A DNA stretch of 64,000 nucleotides from Sinohyriopsis cumingii (GCA_028554795.2 CM068839.1:11249220-11313219), one strand, 5' to 3'; shown: positions 13,010 through 24,515, numbered from the stretch's first letter. Program-made: numbers and translations. The notes: a model not told the origin generated them from the letters alone.

Positions 13010-13268
13010 TGACATGAGTCAGAATCAGTTTACTGTTGGAGTTTGACATGAATCAGTTTACTGTTGGATTTTAACATGAATCAGTTTACTGTGGGAGTTT
13101 GACATGAATCAGTTTACTGTTGGAGTTTGACATGAATCAGTTTACTGTTGAGTTTGACATGAATCAGTTTACTGTTGGAGTTTGACATGAATCAGTTTAC
13201 TGTTGGAGTTTGACATGAATCAGTTTACTGTTGGAGTTTGACATGAATCAGTTTGCTGTTGGAGTTTG
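13010..13268. repeat. Minisatellite, 28-bp unit, about 9 copies
   Basis: Near-identical units of AGTTTGACATGAATCAGTTT plus ACTGTTGG. It abuts a different 39-bp array on its right. Confidence 0.95.
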
Positions 13269-13269
13269 A

Positions 13270-14380
13270 CATGATGTAAATCAGGGTTGATATCTTGCAT
13301 TCTAAGGAGTAGATGTAGATCAGGATTGATATCTTTCATTCTAAGGAGTAGATGTAGATCAGGGTTGATATCTTGCATTCTAAGGAGTAGATGTAGATCA
13401 GGGTTGATATCTTGCATTCTAAAGAGTAGATGTAGATCAGGGTTGATATCTTGCATTCTAAGGAGTAGATGTAGATCAGGTTGGATATCTTGCATTCTAA
13501 GGAGTAGATGTAAATCAAGGTTGATATCTTGCATTCTAAGGAGTAGATGTAGATCAGGGTTGATATCTTGCATTCTAAGGAATATATGTAGATCAGGGTT
13601 GATATCTTGCATTCTAAGGAGTAGATGTAGATCAGGGTTGATATCTTGCATTCTAAGGAGTAGATGTAGATCAGGGTTGATATCTTGCATTCTAAAGAGT
13701 AGATGTAGATCAGGGTTGATATCTTGCATTCTAAGGAGTAGATGTAGATCAGGGTTGATATCTTGCATTCTAAGGAGTAGATGTAAATCAGGGTTGATAT
13801 CTTGCATTCTAAAGAGTAGATGTAGATCAGGGTTGATATCTTGCATTCTAAGGAGTAGATGTAGATCAGGGTTGATATCTTGCATTCTAAGGAGTAGATG
13901 TAGATCAGGGTTGATATCTTGCATTCTAAGGAATAGATGTAGATCAGGGTTGATATCTTGCATTCTAAAGAGTAGATGTAGACCAGGGTTGATATCTTGC
14001 ATTCTAAGGAGTAGATGTAGATCAGGGTTGATATCTTGCATTCTAAGGAGTAGATGTAGATCAGGGTTGATATCTTGCATTCTAAGGAGTAGATGTAGAT
14101 CAGGGTTGATATCTTGCATTCTAAGGAGTAGATGTAGATCAGGGTTGATATCTTGCATTCTAAGGAGTAGATGTAGATCAGGGTTGATATCTTGCATTCT
14201 AAGGAGTAGATGTAGATCAGGGTTGATATCTTGCATTCCAAGGAGTAGATGTAGATCAGGGTTCATATCTTGCATTCTAAGGAGTAGATGTAGATCAGGG
14301 TTGATATCTTGCATTCTAAGGAATAGATGTAGATCAAGGTTGATATCTTGCATTCTAAGGAGTAGATGTAGATCAGGGTC
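13270..14380. repeat. Minisatellite, 39-bp unit, about 28 copies, open in several frames
   Basis: The unit contains GTAGATGTAGATCAGGGTTG and ATATCTTGCATTCTAAGGA. Because 39 is a multiple of 3 and the unit lacks stops in several frames, long open frames appear on both strands: minus 13,220-14,383 (13-residue unit MQDINPDLHLLLR), plus 13,287-14,402 (unit CRSGLISCILRSR) and minus 13,336-14,241 (unit ECKISTLIYIYSL). Units are almost identical at the DNA level in all codon positions. That points to recent homogenisation, not protein selection. I do not call these genes. Confidence 0.95.
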
Positions 14381-14417
14381 CATTGTTGCCAGTTTGCTTT
14401 AAAATTTTTAGTTAGCA

Positions 14418-14505
14418 GCAACAGTTTGACCTAGATTAGCTAAGAGTTTGACCTATATTAGCTAAGAGTTTGACCTAGATTAGCTAAGAGTTTGGCCTAG
14501 ATTAG
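14418..14505. repeat. Short tandem repeat, 22-bp unit, 4 copies
   Basis: Four copies of AGTTTGACCTAGATTAGCTA with small changes, just after the 39-bp array. Confidence 0.9.
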
Positions 14506-14509
14506 CTTG

Positions 14510-15381
14510 TTCTTGCATCTTGATGTCTTTTTCTGCTTAGTCACTTGTCATGGACTTCATGGATTGAAACTTGTAATGGACATTTGGTAATAGATTTTGG
14601 ATCATATTAGATTTTCAGTCTTAAAACTCCTTTATGAATGAAATTTTGTCATTGCCTCACCAATGCCATTTATGCACCACCCCTCCACCCCAAAAATGTT
14701 TTTAGAAGTTCTCAGATTGAAACCAAATTTGACATAAGGTTTTAAGGTAAAGGTTCTTTTTTTCTTCTGTTTCCGTTAAAATTTGTCAAAGTAGTGGACA
14801 TGATTTCCTAAGAAATGTTATGGCGTCGTGGCATTGCTAATCCATCCATTAACATTTGCTCATCTGGAAATAATTTTGTAATTTTTGTAGAGATTTTCAT
14901 GAACCTTTGTTATATAATTTGTTATATAATGACTAGATGTAGTGTCATCTACCTCAAGGTCAAGGTCGGTATAAGGGAAAATGTAATTCTCTGACTTGTA
15001 TCCATCTTGGGTCGAGAACTTGGGTAGTGGGTGGGGTGAGCAGAATTATTTCTATGCAGTATGAATTTAAGTGGAGCAGGTAAAATTCTGAATTACTTTC
15101 ACTGAAAAATATAATATATTTCCTTAAAGATCAGAAAGTCAGATACCCCCTAAACCCTCTAAATCCAAAATTATATCCCTTGACTAATCATCAATAGGGA
15201 CTTCAAAAGTCGTTACATGGGAACGAGCTGTTGCGATTCATGTGTGATAAACCTAATTTGTGGATCTTGCTCTGCTTGGAATTCAGATGACAGAAAAAAC
15301 ATGAATTAAATTAGCTTTTATATTTTTTAACAGGTATGTACAAAATTCAGGTTGTGTGTATAATAAGATGTATTTTTGTAG
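14510..15381. other. Intron leading to the acceptor of exon b
   Basis: Mostly unremarkable AT-rich sequence, ending in the acceptor TATTTTTGTAG at 15,371-15,381. A GGTCAAGGTC patch near 14,960 may be another piece of the dispersed AGGTCA-type repeat. Confidence 0.55.
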
Positions 15382-15521
15382 CACAAGAAGGTGCAGAATG
15401 CCCAGATGCATGCAGCAGCACTGAGCAGGGAGGTTGAACTCATAAGAAACACTGTGGAGACCCAAAAGGGACAAATACAGCAGCTTCAGGGCCTACTGGC
15501 CAGTAGGGAACAGGAACACAG
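15382..15521 (+). CDS. LRRCC1: LRRCC1-like coiled-coil protein, internal exon b
   Basis: An internal exon of 140 nt, starting phase 0 and ending with two bases of a split Arg codon (CAC AG|GTAAAT). The acceptor is TATTTTTGTAG. The translation includes LSREVELIRNTVETQKGQIQ and ends LLASREQEHR. The heptad pattern of Leu, Ile and Val is strong. The frame is continuous with exon a (phase 0) and with the exon at 28,587, whose first base completes AGG. The TVETQ...LLASREQEH stretch is the kind of segment found in the LRRCC1 C-terminal coiled coil as I remember it. An intron of 14,905 bp precedes it. Confidence 0.75.
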
Positions 15522-15887
15522 GTAAATATTTTTATCCTTTTATCCTTCTGTTCTTTTTGGAAGTATACCAGAATTACTGAGAAGAGGGTAGAGTGAGGAA
15601 GAAAGTAATAAAGCCATCTGGGCATAGGAAGCCACTCGCTGCTCTGAAACTTTCAGTCTAAAGGTGTGTGTACCTTTAGTGCAAGAGGTCTTAAGTCAGA
15701 TCCTAATCTGCAGGTGATAATTACAAAATGATTATTGTGGTTTTGTGAAATAAAAGTATTGAACACACTATCCTGAAGCATTTTGTGTGTGCATTATGCA
15801 GGTGATCTTTGTCAGCAGGTACTCTTATAATATCACTGCTTCAAGTTGCAAGCACAATGGTATGCACATTTGCAATGAGTACTTTCC
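15522..15887. other. Intron, nothing recognised
   Basis: Donor GTAAAT is at 15,522. Otherwise unique-looking sequence up to a partial LTR. Confidence 0.5.
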
Positions 15888-16183
15888 AACAAAGACCTGT
15901 TGACACATCAGTAGGACACTGACCACAGCATACATCATCACCTTCCATTTTGGATTTCATCGGGATTCAGACTCAATTTCATTAGGACTTTTTATTATAT
16001 AGGACTTTTAATTTTTAATTCTTGGATTATTCTAGGATTATTTTTGGATTTGATTCGTAAAACTAATTTTTTTTCTTAATTTTTACCTTGTTTTTCCAGG
16101 AATATAAATTATTTTTTAAATTTAACAAAGCTTGTTGTCTTCTTATTTCTTGTTGCTGTTTAAAAGAGCCTAAACACATAACA
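15888..16183 (+). mobile_element. Partial solo LTR, 5' truncated, same family as 21.9-26.6 kb element
   Basis: It shares long near-identical blocks with the LTRs at 21.9 and 26.1 kb: CAACAAAGACCTGTTGACAC, TTCATTAGGACTTTTTATTA, TTTTTACCTTGTTTTTC and ACAAAGCTTGTTGTCTTC. It ends AGCCTAAACACATAACA. The first third of the LTR is missing. It sits directly beside a (TA)n run. Confidence 0.8.
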
Positions 16184-16214
16184 ATATATATATATTGTTA
16201 TGTGTATGTGTGCA

Positions 16215-16328
<114 letters not shown>

Positions 16329-16335
16329 CATACAT

Positions 16336-16843
16336 ACCGTATTTGCCAGCCTGTAAGTCAATGCAGATTATAAGTCGAATGAGCAAATTTGGCAAATTTT
16401 CCATCCTTTATCCATATAAAAGTCGATGCCAGGTACAAGGCAAGGTGAGATCAATAACTTGGCTTTGGTTTTTTTCACTTCGTTCTACACAGCATTGCAA
16501 ATTTTATCCAATCAACATATATTGCAAACAACGTACATTACTGGTGCATGCTGCTTTAGCGCAGTTACATCTAATCTGTATTAATTTTTAATACTGACAA
16601 TCCTGTAATTGTTTAAAATACTCAATGTGGGATCCTATATTTTTTCATACATGATCTCTTCTTCAAGATGAAATATCTTTTCACATTATTTTTCATACTT
16701 TTGAAGAATTATTTTCCATATGAAAAGTACGATTAAGCAATTCGGATGACATAATCCAGATATACGTCGATTCAGAGTATAAGATGAAGCTAAGATTTTC
16801 TGGTAAAAAAGTATCATCTTATCGGCCAGCAAATACAATATAT
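16336..16843. mobile_element. MITE-like element family M2 with inverted ends
   Basis: The left end CCGTATTTGCCAGCCTGTAA is mirrored by the right end CTTATCGGCCAGCAAATACA, giving about 20-30 bp of imperfect terminal inverted repeat. Internal TATAAGTCG motifs and their complements repeat near both ends. TA dinucleotides flank both ends, consistent with insertion at TA. No transposase is encoded. Confidence 0.6.
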
Positions 16844-16849
16844 ATATAT

Positions 16850-17575
16850 ATGTATGATTTGCTAAGACCTATTGGTTATATGCAGGTGTCTCTTAATGTA
16901 GAGCTTTTTATCAACATACACTGCAGATTTTAAATTTTGTGTAATGCTTTTGTGCATGATTATGGATGTTTCACTGACAAGAATTGCTTACATTTGAAAA
17001 CAGGTGTAAATGCAAAGATTTTTGATATGTGAAAAGCAAGAGTGAAAGAGCAGGCTCTCTTGAGATGCTCCCTGACATTCCAGTAGATATCATATGGTGT
17101 GGCTTTCTCTTATAAAGATATTTTGTAACATATTTTTACATGTTTTACATAAATGAATAACATGAAAACATTTGTATGTGCAATGACACATTTTACTTTG
17201 AAACTGAAAAATATAAACAATTGCAACTTTAAATCACCAATTTTGCTGAATTTCCTTATAAACAAACATGGTAGAAAAATGACACCATGTTCAGTATGTC
17301 AGGGTCAGGAAGTGCTGATTTTCAGAGAGGCATTCCAAACAGTATAATATAGATGTTATTTATTAAATGTTTTAATAATGGCTAATGATAAGAATTATTT
17401 TATGCAGACTCTTTGGTCATTTGATACAAAATATGTCATATGAAACAAAAAAAGTAATATAATAGGGCCATCTTTGCTGTGGAAGCACGAGGGAGAAGGG
17501 GCAATTTTTACCCAGGGGCTAGGTTAAGGGGATGCCATAATTTGTTTTTCTGGCGGCTAAAAATTTCAAGAATTT
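16850..17575. other. Intron, nothing recognised
   Basis: AT-rich sequence. The open frame at 17,153-17,347 has no recognisable motif. Confidence 0.55.
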
Positions 17576-17577
17576 CC

Positions 17578-17895
17578 CATTTACCATAGTGTAACTGAGA
17601 CAATTCTTACTGTAGTATTACTGGGTCACTTCTTACTGTAGTGTAACTGGGGCAATTCTTACCATAGTGTAACTGGGGCAATTCTTACCATTGTGTAACT
17701 GAGGCAGATCTTAACATAGTGTAACTGGGGCAATTCTTACCATAGTGTAACTGGGGCAATTCTTACCATAGTGTAACTGGGGCAATTCTTACCATAGTGT
17801 AACTGGGGCAATTCTTACCATTGTGTAACTGGGGCAACTCTTACCATAGTGTAACTGGGGCAATTCTTACCGTAGTGTAACTGGGGCAGTTCTTC
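17578..17895. repeat. Minisatellite, 26-bp unit, about 12 copies
   Basis: The unit contains CATAGTGTAACTGGGGCAAT and TCTTAC. The central copies are nearly identical; the outer ones diverge. Confidence 0.95.
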
Positions 17896-17899
17896 ACAA

Positions 17900-19285
17900 A
17901 ACTTATAATTATGAAGGTAGAGGCAGTGTAGTACCTGACATAAAAACTTTTCTGTAAATAATTAGGGGTGCCACTAAAGAACATTGATGCCAATGGGAAG
18001 TTTTGAAAAGACAATTTTGCAGGTAGTATCTACAATATCTGTACAGATTTTAAGTATGATTCATTTAGACTGAATAATTCCATCATGAAATTATTAAACT
18101 ATCCTCACTTGTTTATATTCCTAATTCCACTGAAATTGCATATTTTTACAATAAACCTCAGATTTTGTGATTAAGAAACATTGCTGCATTATGTAAACCT
18201 GTTCAGCAAATTATAACCTGGCCCTGTGTACATCCAGCAAAATTTGATCATTTAGTGCACAGAGCATGGTGCCAAAATTCAATTGAAATAATTTAAATTG
18301 ATCATTAAAATAACAGGGTCCACATTTATGCCGATACCTATTCACTCAACTGCACAGAATTCTGGTAATGCTCATTATCAAATAGCAGAACAATCACTTC
18401 AATAGCAGCCAAAATTTAGCGCCAAGTGAATGAATAAGATATAAACAAAAATTAAAAACTAATTAAATTTAAAGCTTAATTAAATTGAAAGCTTAATTAC
18501 ATTGTCTTCAAAAATCTATTTAAAGTTTGTAGCTTTCTGCAGAAGAATGTTGTTCTTTCCTTATAACTAAATGACTATCCTTCACTTAATGAAAAGATTT
18601 CAGTGATTTAGTACAAGTCTACATATTGTCTCTTTTTATAATTAATTGTACATTTTTTTTAAATCAGGGTGTTCAGGTAACTTGAAACAATAGCTTTTAA
18701 CTCATTTCATAATGCCTTACTGTGACATTTTATGACTCCTTCTTTGTTTCATAGAGCCTTACTATGGTATTTTAGCTTAATCTGCATTTACCCTAAAGTA
18801 TGCTGGTTTACAGAGATAATGTTTATGAAAAAAGCAATGAAAAGCAAAATAAACGTAAAAAATGAAAATTGAATCTTGCATGACGTCCAGGTGAACAGAC
18901 TACAATGCCATCAATGGAAGGAATGGGCATATTTTGCAATATTGAAATGCTGTTCAAATGCTTTCTTGTCCATGCTTTACATAACCAATTTGTGTTTTGT
19001 TATACGTATGCTTCTTGCTGTGTGTTACATAGTCAGCTCATTTTATGATGGATGTCACATTTTTCCTCTAATAACCATTATCCAAAATGTCTACATTGTT
19101 TTAAGGTAAAATCTTCGTTAGGATGATGAAAGATTTTGTCATTTCTATCATTAAAAACAAGTGACATTTTTTTCTTCTTCTAACATTTCCTATGGATATA
19201 TTTATGAAATGTACTTGTGAAATAGCGTATGATTTTCTTAACTGAAAACTTCAAAATTTTGTGCATAAACTTATAGTGCTTGTGA
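17900..19285. other. Intron, nothing recognised
   Basis: About 1.4 kb of AT-rich sequence. An open frame at 18,876-19,109 has hydrophobic stretches but no recognisable domain and no convincing splice context. Confidence 0.55.
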
Positions 19286-19286
19286 A

Positions 19287-20228
19287 ACAGGGCCCATGTG
19301 TTTAACTGTACTGATGAGAATTCCTTTAAACAGGGCCCATGTGTTTAACTGTACTGATAAGAAGTCCATAAATGGGGCCTATGTGTTTAACTGTACTAAT
19401 ATGAAGTCCTTAAATGGGGACCATGTGTTTGACTGTACTGATAAGAAGTTCCTAAACAGGGAATATGTGTTTAACTGTACTGATACGAAGTCCCTTAACA
19501 GGGCCCATGTGTTTAACTGTACTGATGAGAATTCCTTTAAACAGGGCCCATGTGTTTAACTGTACTGATAAGAAGTCCCTAAATGGGGCCCATGTGTTTA
19601 ACTGTACTAATAAGAACTCCTTAAATGGGGCCCATGTGTTTGACTGTACTGATAAGAAGTTCCTAAACAGGGCATATGTGTTTAACTGTACTGATACGAA
19701 GTCCCTTAACAGGGCCCATGTGTTTAACTGTACTGATGAGAATTCCTTTAAACAGGGCCCATGTGTTTAACTGTACTGATAAGAAGTCCCTAAATGGGCC
19801 CCATGTGTTTAACTGTACTAATAAGAAGTACTTAAATGGGGCCCATGTGTTTAACTGTACTGATAAGAAGTCCCTAAACAGAGCATATGTGTTTAACTGT
19901 ACTGATAAGAAGTCCCTAAATGGGGCTCATGTGTTTTGGCATATGTGTTTAACTGTACTGATAAGAAGTCCCTAAATGGGACTCATGTGTTTAACTGTAC
20001 TGATAAGAAGTACTTAAATGGGGCCCATGTGTTTAACTGTACTGATAAGAAGTCCCTAAATGGGGCTCATGTGTTTAACTGTACTGATAAGAAGTCCCTA
20101 AACAGGGCATATGTGTTTAACTGTACTGATAAGAAGTCCCTAAACAGGGCATACATGTTTAACTGTACTGATAAGAAGTCCCTAAATGGGACTCATGTGT
20201 TTAACTGTACTGATAAGAAGTCCCTAAG
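19287..20228. repeat. Minisatellite, 42-bp unit, about 22 copies, with a 211-bp higher-order repeat
   Basis: The unit contains GGGGCCCATGTGTTTAACTG and TACTGATAAGAAGTCCCTAA. A variant with GATGAGAATTCCTTTAAACA recurs at 19,312, 19,522 and 19,733, that is every 210-211 bp (five units). The 42-bp length keeps frames open (14-residue HVFNCTDKKSLNGA-type unit); the 43-bp variant units break them. Not a gene. Confidence 0.95.
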
Positions 20229-20229
20229 T

Positions 20230-20815
20230 ATTATTATCTGACTCATTTAAACTATTTCTGATAGTTCTTGTGCTTTTAGTACTTGTAAAATAGAGTAGGT
20301 CTATATCATCAAAGAACAGTCACTTAAACTGATTCTGTTAGAGCATGATATTTGCAAAAACCATTATAAGTCTTCCAATTAGAATTCTTATTAAAGAAAG
20401 CCACAGGCAAGTATTCAGCCTCACCAAATTTGAGACCATTATGAATACTAGCTAAACCCAAAGGTGATATTTACCTGGTAAGGACCACTTTTAACCTTGC
20501 TTCAGTTTCTAGATTGACATTGAACATTTCAGGAGAAACAAATTAATTTATATTATGTAAGCTTGTCCTTCATTACATGTGGGGACTTTTGATTATCTCA
20601 ACGTAGAGTTAAAGGAGTGGAATGTTTTAACTTGGGTATTTATTTTTAAGTGACGGGCTGGAGAGTCTAAGTAAAGGCACAGGTGTTTTATCATAAGATT
20701 TTTATATGCCTTTCATAATGAGGATTATGTTTTATGTGGAATATGCATTGCACCCATCTGTTTTGTTTCAGTGCAATAACTTGAGTTTTCTAAACTTACT
20801 GATCTTTGCGAGTAG
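20230..20815. other. Intron, nothing recognised
   Basis: AT-rich unique-looking sequence with no feature I can support. Confidence 0.55.
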
Positions 20816-20819
20816 CTTT

Positions 20820-21230
20820 AAGTTGGAGTAAGATATTTGGCTATTATTTTTGGGTCAAAGGTCAAGGTCAAAGTGATTATTTGAAGAAAAAGGGTCTCTG
20901 CACACTAAAATTAGTTCAGCATAACAGACTTCAACCTAGCTTTGTAGATGGCTTTTATTTGGGGTGAGAAAAAAGCCTGTTCATTTTAGGCTTGAAATGC
21001 AAAAGGTCGGGGTACTGCAACAGAAAGAAGAAATGTGGTTTCTGCACAGAAGTCAACTTTCTTGACCATGTACCTTTCAAGAAGTTAATGGATAATGTCA
21101 TACACATTGGGTAAGGCAAAAGCAATTAATGTTTGGGTCAAGTGACAAAGTCACCAACTGAAAGAAGAAAAATCGTTTTTGTCCATATTTTTTGTTCTAG
21201 ATCATGTATCTTAACCAAAATTTGTATATG
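20820..21230. repeat. Degenerate dispersed repeat, second cluster
   Basis: Two to three diverged units carry GGTCAAAGGTCAAGGTCAAA, GTAGATGGCTTTTATTTGGG and GAAAGAAGAAATGTGGTTTC, matching the cluster at 570-1,165. Confidence 0.6.
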
Positions 21231-21270
21231 TGTGTGTGGTATAGATTTTTAACTTAGTTTTAATAATTCA

Positions 21271-21473
21271 AGTCATATTGCTATGATGTTTGCAGTGTGG
21301 TAGTTTATAATGGTGTCTTGCACTGGGTCATCATGCCACCGACATGTAGCATCATATCCCACCCAGTAACATTATCCTGACCTCAGCCGACCAGCCCTAA
21401 CACTAACCTCTTAATGCTGAGTGCCAAGCAAGGCTGCTGCTAATACCATTTTTAAAAGTTATTGGTATGACTG
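21271..21473 (-). mobile_element. SINE family B fragment, inverted
   Basis: On the minus strand it reads GGTCAGGATAATGTTACTGG, the AGCATTAAGAGGTTAGTG block and CACTGCAAACATCATAGCAA. This matches the body of the copies at 12.1 and 58.4 kb. The tRNA-derived head is missing. Confidence 0.78.
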
Positions 21474-21934
21474 CTGTTTTGTATATTTGATTTAATTTAT
21501 ATTTGATTCAATTTAATTGTTTGTTTGTAGGTTTTAATTTATTTATTCCATTACATGGTATTGTAACTTTATGTACTGGAATAGAGTTCAGTTCTGACTG
21601 ATTTTTTAAATTTTTGATGTAAACAACTTTATAGAAACATTGTATCTAATGCTGACCTAGTTCTGATCTTGATTCAAAACCAGTGATAGTTTGTAGTAAA
21701 CAACTTTTGTTAAGTTTTTTTAATTCTTTCTCTGAGTAAGATTCATAAAGTGGAATCAAGGTCATACTTGGAGTATGTGACAAATAAGATTTAGCAGTTG
21801 TTATGAAGTCTGTTTTTTCCAGAGGATTGACCCACAACTGGGCATCTGTTTTGCATTGTAGTTAGATTTATTACTGATGTTTTTAGAAATAATAGTTATT
21901 CTTGCTTTAACACTTGAAAAGTTAAAGTGTTTTA
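21474..21934. other. Intron, nothing recognised
   Basis: T-rich sequence. The last 35 bases (CACTTGAAAAGTTAAAGTG and following) also occur before the downstream LTR, so the LTR may begin slightly earlier than annotated. Confidence 0.5.
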
Positions 21935-22303
21935 TGTTGTGACCAGTTTTGGGCTAATTATTTTGTTTTCTTCCATTTATTTGCATTTCAAGTTTCTTTT
22001 CCCTGGAAATATTAGTGGTCTAAATTAATTCTTGGAATATTATTTTCTGTGATTCAACAAAGACCTGTTGACACATCAGTATGACACTGACCACAACATA
22101 CATCATCGCCTTTCATTTTAGATTTCATCGAGATTCAAACTCAGTTTCATTAGGACTTTTTATTACTAGGACTTCTATTGTTTTTAATTCTTGGATTATT
22201 TTTGGATTTTATTCGTGAAACTGTAAGTTCTTTTTCTGATTTTTACCTTGTTTTTCTAGGGAAATAAATTATTTGTTGAATTTTACAAAGCTTGTTGTCT
22301 TCA
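21935..22303 (+). repeat. 5' LTR (3' end incomplete)
   Basis: It starts near TGTTGTGACCAGTTTTGGGC and ends near GCTTGTTGTCTTCACTTTTT, where similarity to the 3' LTR stops. It lacks about 42 bp present in the 3' LTR at 26,238-26,280; the gap edges share TGGA, suggesting a microhomology deletion. The terminal CA is missing. Confidence 0.75.
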
Positions 22304-22582
22304 CTTTTTAACCCATTTTATCCTGAATATGACTGCGGTCATAATACCTCATTCTATCCTGAATACGCCAGCAGGCGTAGTATCCCATTTTATCCTGAAT
22401 ATGACTACGGTTGTACTCTAATATGTATGTGTGCAGCTTCTCTAGAAATAACATGTTATACATCACAAATATTTGTGTACTTCTTCACCTACACAGGAAA
22501 TGGTTAAAACACACATGCGCAGCGAAATTTTAAAAAAACACAGTTGGAAAAGAAATTGTTGACTTGAAAATCAATTGATAAA
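22300..22582. other. Leader between 5' LTR and Gag
   Basis: Contains three copies of a roughly 37-bp block with TTTTATCCTGAATATGACT. No clear tRNA primer-binding site is visible next to the LTR; it may have been lost with the LTR end. Confidence 0.5.
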
Positions 22583-23174
22583 ATGATGGACAACAACTCT
22601 GATGTAAACATGGATGTTGATAGCGAGGGTAGCAACATTGAAGTTGATGATTTGGATGATTCTGATGATAATATTGACTTAAATGATGGGTTAGAATTTA
22701 ATAAAGTTGATGAAAGAGATGATGCATGGCTTCATGCACTTTTCGACAACAATTTCGAGAATGAAGCTGACTTTGAAGGCTTTCAAGAGGAATGGATCCA
22801 GGATGATTTTTCACTTCGGTACAAGCGGAGAAAAGGAGTGAAAGACAAATGCAGTTACAAAAAGAACAAACGAAGTTACAGAAGAGAGAGAAACAAATGT
22901 AACTACAATCGGAGAAAGAAGAGAGAGAGAGAGACAGATGCAAATGCAAAGAGAGAAGGAAGAGAGGGAATATCAGTTTAGAAAAAAAGAAATAGAACTG
23001 GCAAGTGAAATGCATGTACCCACTTCACAAACAGATTCAAGTTTTGATGTCACTAAGGATATTATGTTAATGTCCCTTTTTAGAGAAAATGAAGTCAAAT
23101 ATTTTCCTGAGTTTGAAAAAAACAAACGGAGCTTCTCAGAGTCTTTTATTATCAGGTACTTTGCCTTTTTCTGA
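22583..23174 (+). pseudogene. Gag remnant of the Gmr1-like element
   Basis: The first frame (22,583-22,981, stop TAG) starts with an acidic Asp/Glu/Asn-rich stretch, then a long Lys/Arg/Glu-rich helical stretch. A second frame (22,938-23,174) continues with a conserved-looking segment including SSFDVTKDIMLMSLFRENEV and YFPEFEK, the kind of N-terminal capsid motif seen in Gmr1-like Gag proteins. The frame change and early end show it is broken. No zinc knuckle (CCHC) remains; the rest of capsid and nucleocapsid appears deleted before the protease remnant. The product would be the structural particle protein in an active element. Confidence 0.6.
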
Positions 23175-23520
23175 GAAGTCTTCTGATGATGAGAGTGTTC
23201 TTATTCAGTCAGTAGAGTGTGGCTTTGTTAATGTCCCTCTCTATTGTGTAAATTTGTCATCAGACTTAGTCTCAGGACCCATGACAGTCAGAACAGTGTA
23301 TGCTTTACCTGTCGAGGGCATTCATTTATTACTAGGCAACAACCTAGCCAGAGATAAGGTTGTGGTTAATCCACTTGTAACTGATAATCCTTGTTTGGAT
23401 CAGAAAGTCAATTCCTTTGAAAAAGAATTCCCTGATTTATACCTAGCTTGTGCAGTTTTACTAGCCCTGTGGCAAAGAAAGCTCTTGAGAATGATGTTGA
23501 TCAGAAAAGTGTTCCTTTAG
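23089..23520 (+). pseudogene. Retrotransposon protease, C-terminal remnant
   Basis: An open frame with YALPVEGIHLLLGNNLARDK near the middle, a typical C-terminal segment of a retropepsin-like aspartic protease (ILLG-type motif followed by N-D-L in active copies; here N-N-L). The catalytic DTG/DSG segment is absent, so this is a fragment. It follows Gag in another frame and precedes integrase. It would cut the Gag-Pol polyprotein if intact. Confidence 0.6.
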
Positions 23521-23859
23521 CTGACACATGTATTGGTCAGGCTTTTGATGAGGTCACTTTCACTCCTTGTTTGGATCAATCAAAAGATATTGATCATGTT
23601 GATCCTCTTTTAACTACTCATTTTTTTTATTCTAATCAGGGTGACAAATGACAATCACTTGTCATCAAACAGGAAAAAGATCCTGAGATCTCCTGTTTGT
23701 TTCAAAGGGCCATTAGTGAAACTGAAGCCACTGAATTACCTGTCTGTTATTTCATTAAAAATGGAATTCTTATGAGAAAATGGAAACCTCCCGAGGTACC
23801 TGCTGGTGACAAGTGGTCAGTGAACTATCAAATTGTAGTTCAAAATCTTACAGGAAATT

Positions 23860-24300
23860 CTTATTGTGGCCCATGAAACTTCTTTTGCTGGTCATTTAGG
23901 AATTAATAAGACTTATCACAAGATCTTGCCTCACTCCTATTGGCAAAAAATCAAAAGTGATGTTTATAAATATTGCAGATCTTGTCATACTTGTTAAATG
24001 GTTGGAAAACCCAATCAGAAGATACCTAAGGCTCATCTGCAACCTATTCTTGCATTTGATGAACCATTTAGCAGAATAATGGGAGACTGTGTTCGTCCCT
24101 TACCTAAGACCAAGTCAGGTAACCAAAACTTCTTGACCATAATGTGTGCATCAACAAGTTTTCCAGAGGCAATTCCTTTGAGATATATTAAATCTAAAAC
24201 AATAGTAAAAGCTTTAATACAGTTTTTTACTCATTTGGCCTTCCCAAATCTGTCTGTTCTGATCAAGGGTCAAATTTTACATCTGGAACTTTCCACCTGA
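23860..24300 (+). pseudogene. Integrase remnant: zinc-binding domain and start of catalytic core
   Basis: The zinc-binding HHCC region is readable at 23,866-23,997 (HETSFAGHLG, then CRSCHTC) and is followed by a stop. The catalytic core starts at 23,998 with GDCVRPLPKTKSGNQ, holding the first acidic residue. The second Asp lies in a shifted frame near 24,255 (SDQGSNF). The final Glu region is missing. The core therefore cannot be active. It lies upstream of RT, the diagnostic order for Gmr1-like elements. Confidence 0.75.
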
Positions 24301-24429
24301 TCATGCTTGAATTTGGCATCTAGCAATTCAAGTCAAAAGTCAAATTACTGTTCAACAGAACTACAATGGAGAAAACTTTTTAGACTGGTAGTAGGGTTCT
24401 GTCTTTCTTGCTCATTCTTCAAAATTTTC

Positions 24430-24515
24430 TTCAGATTAGGTATTATGGCCCTTATAAAGTTAAGAAGAAAATGAATGAGTTAAATTATAATAATAGTACT
24501 CCTGGGATGTAAATA
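24430..24515 (+). pseudogene. GPY/F chromodomain-less integrase C-terminal module, remnant
   Basis: The readable segment RYYGPYKVKKKMNELNY then NSTPG matches the GPY/F module at the C-terminus of Ty3/gypsy-type integrases. Its position before RT confirms that the entire integrase, not just a stray piece, precedes RT. About 130 bp between core and module are unreadable. Confidence 0.65.

Noticed and set aside
13220..14402. Long open frames of 300-387 codons on both strands as repeat-protein genes
   Set aside because: They overlap one another on a 39-bp satellite. All codon positions are equally conserved and no splice or start context supports them.
19296..20241. Cys/Asn-rich repeat proteins from the 42-bp array
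   Set aside because: Frames are broken by 43-bp units and reset by in-array ATGs, as expected for a non-coding satellite.
22698..23015. Ser/Cys/Phe-rich minus-strand frame
   Set aside because: It is the shadow of the Lys/Arg/Glu-rich Gag remnant on the plus strand.
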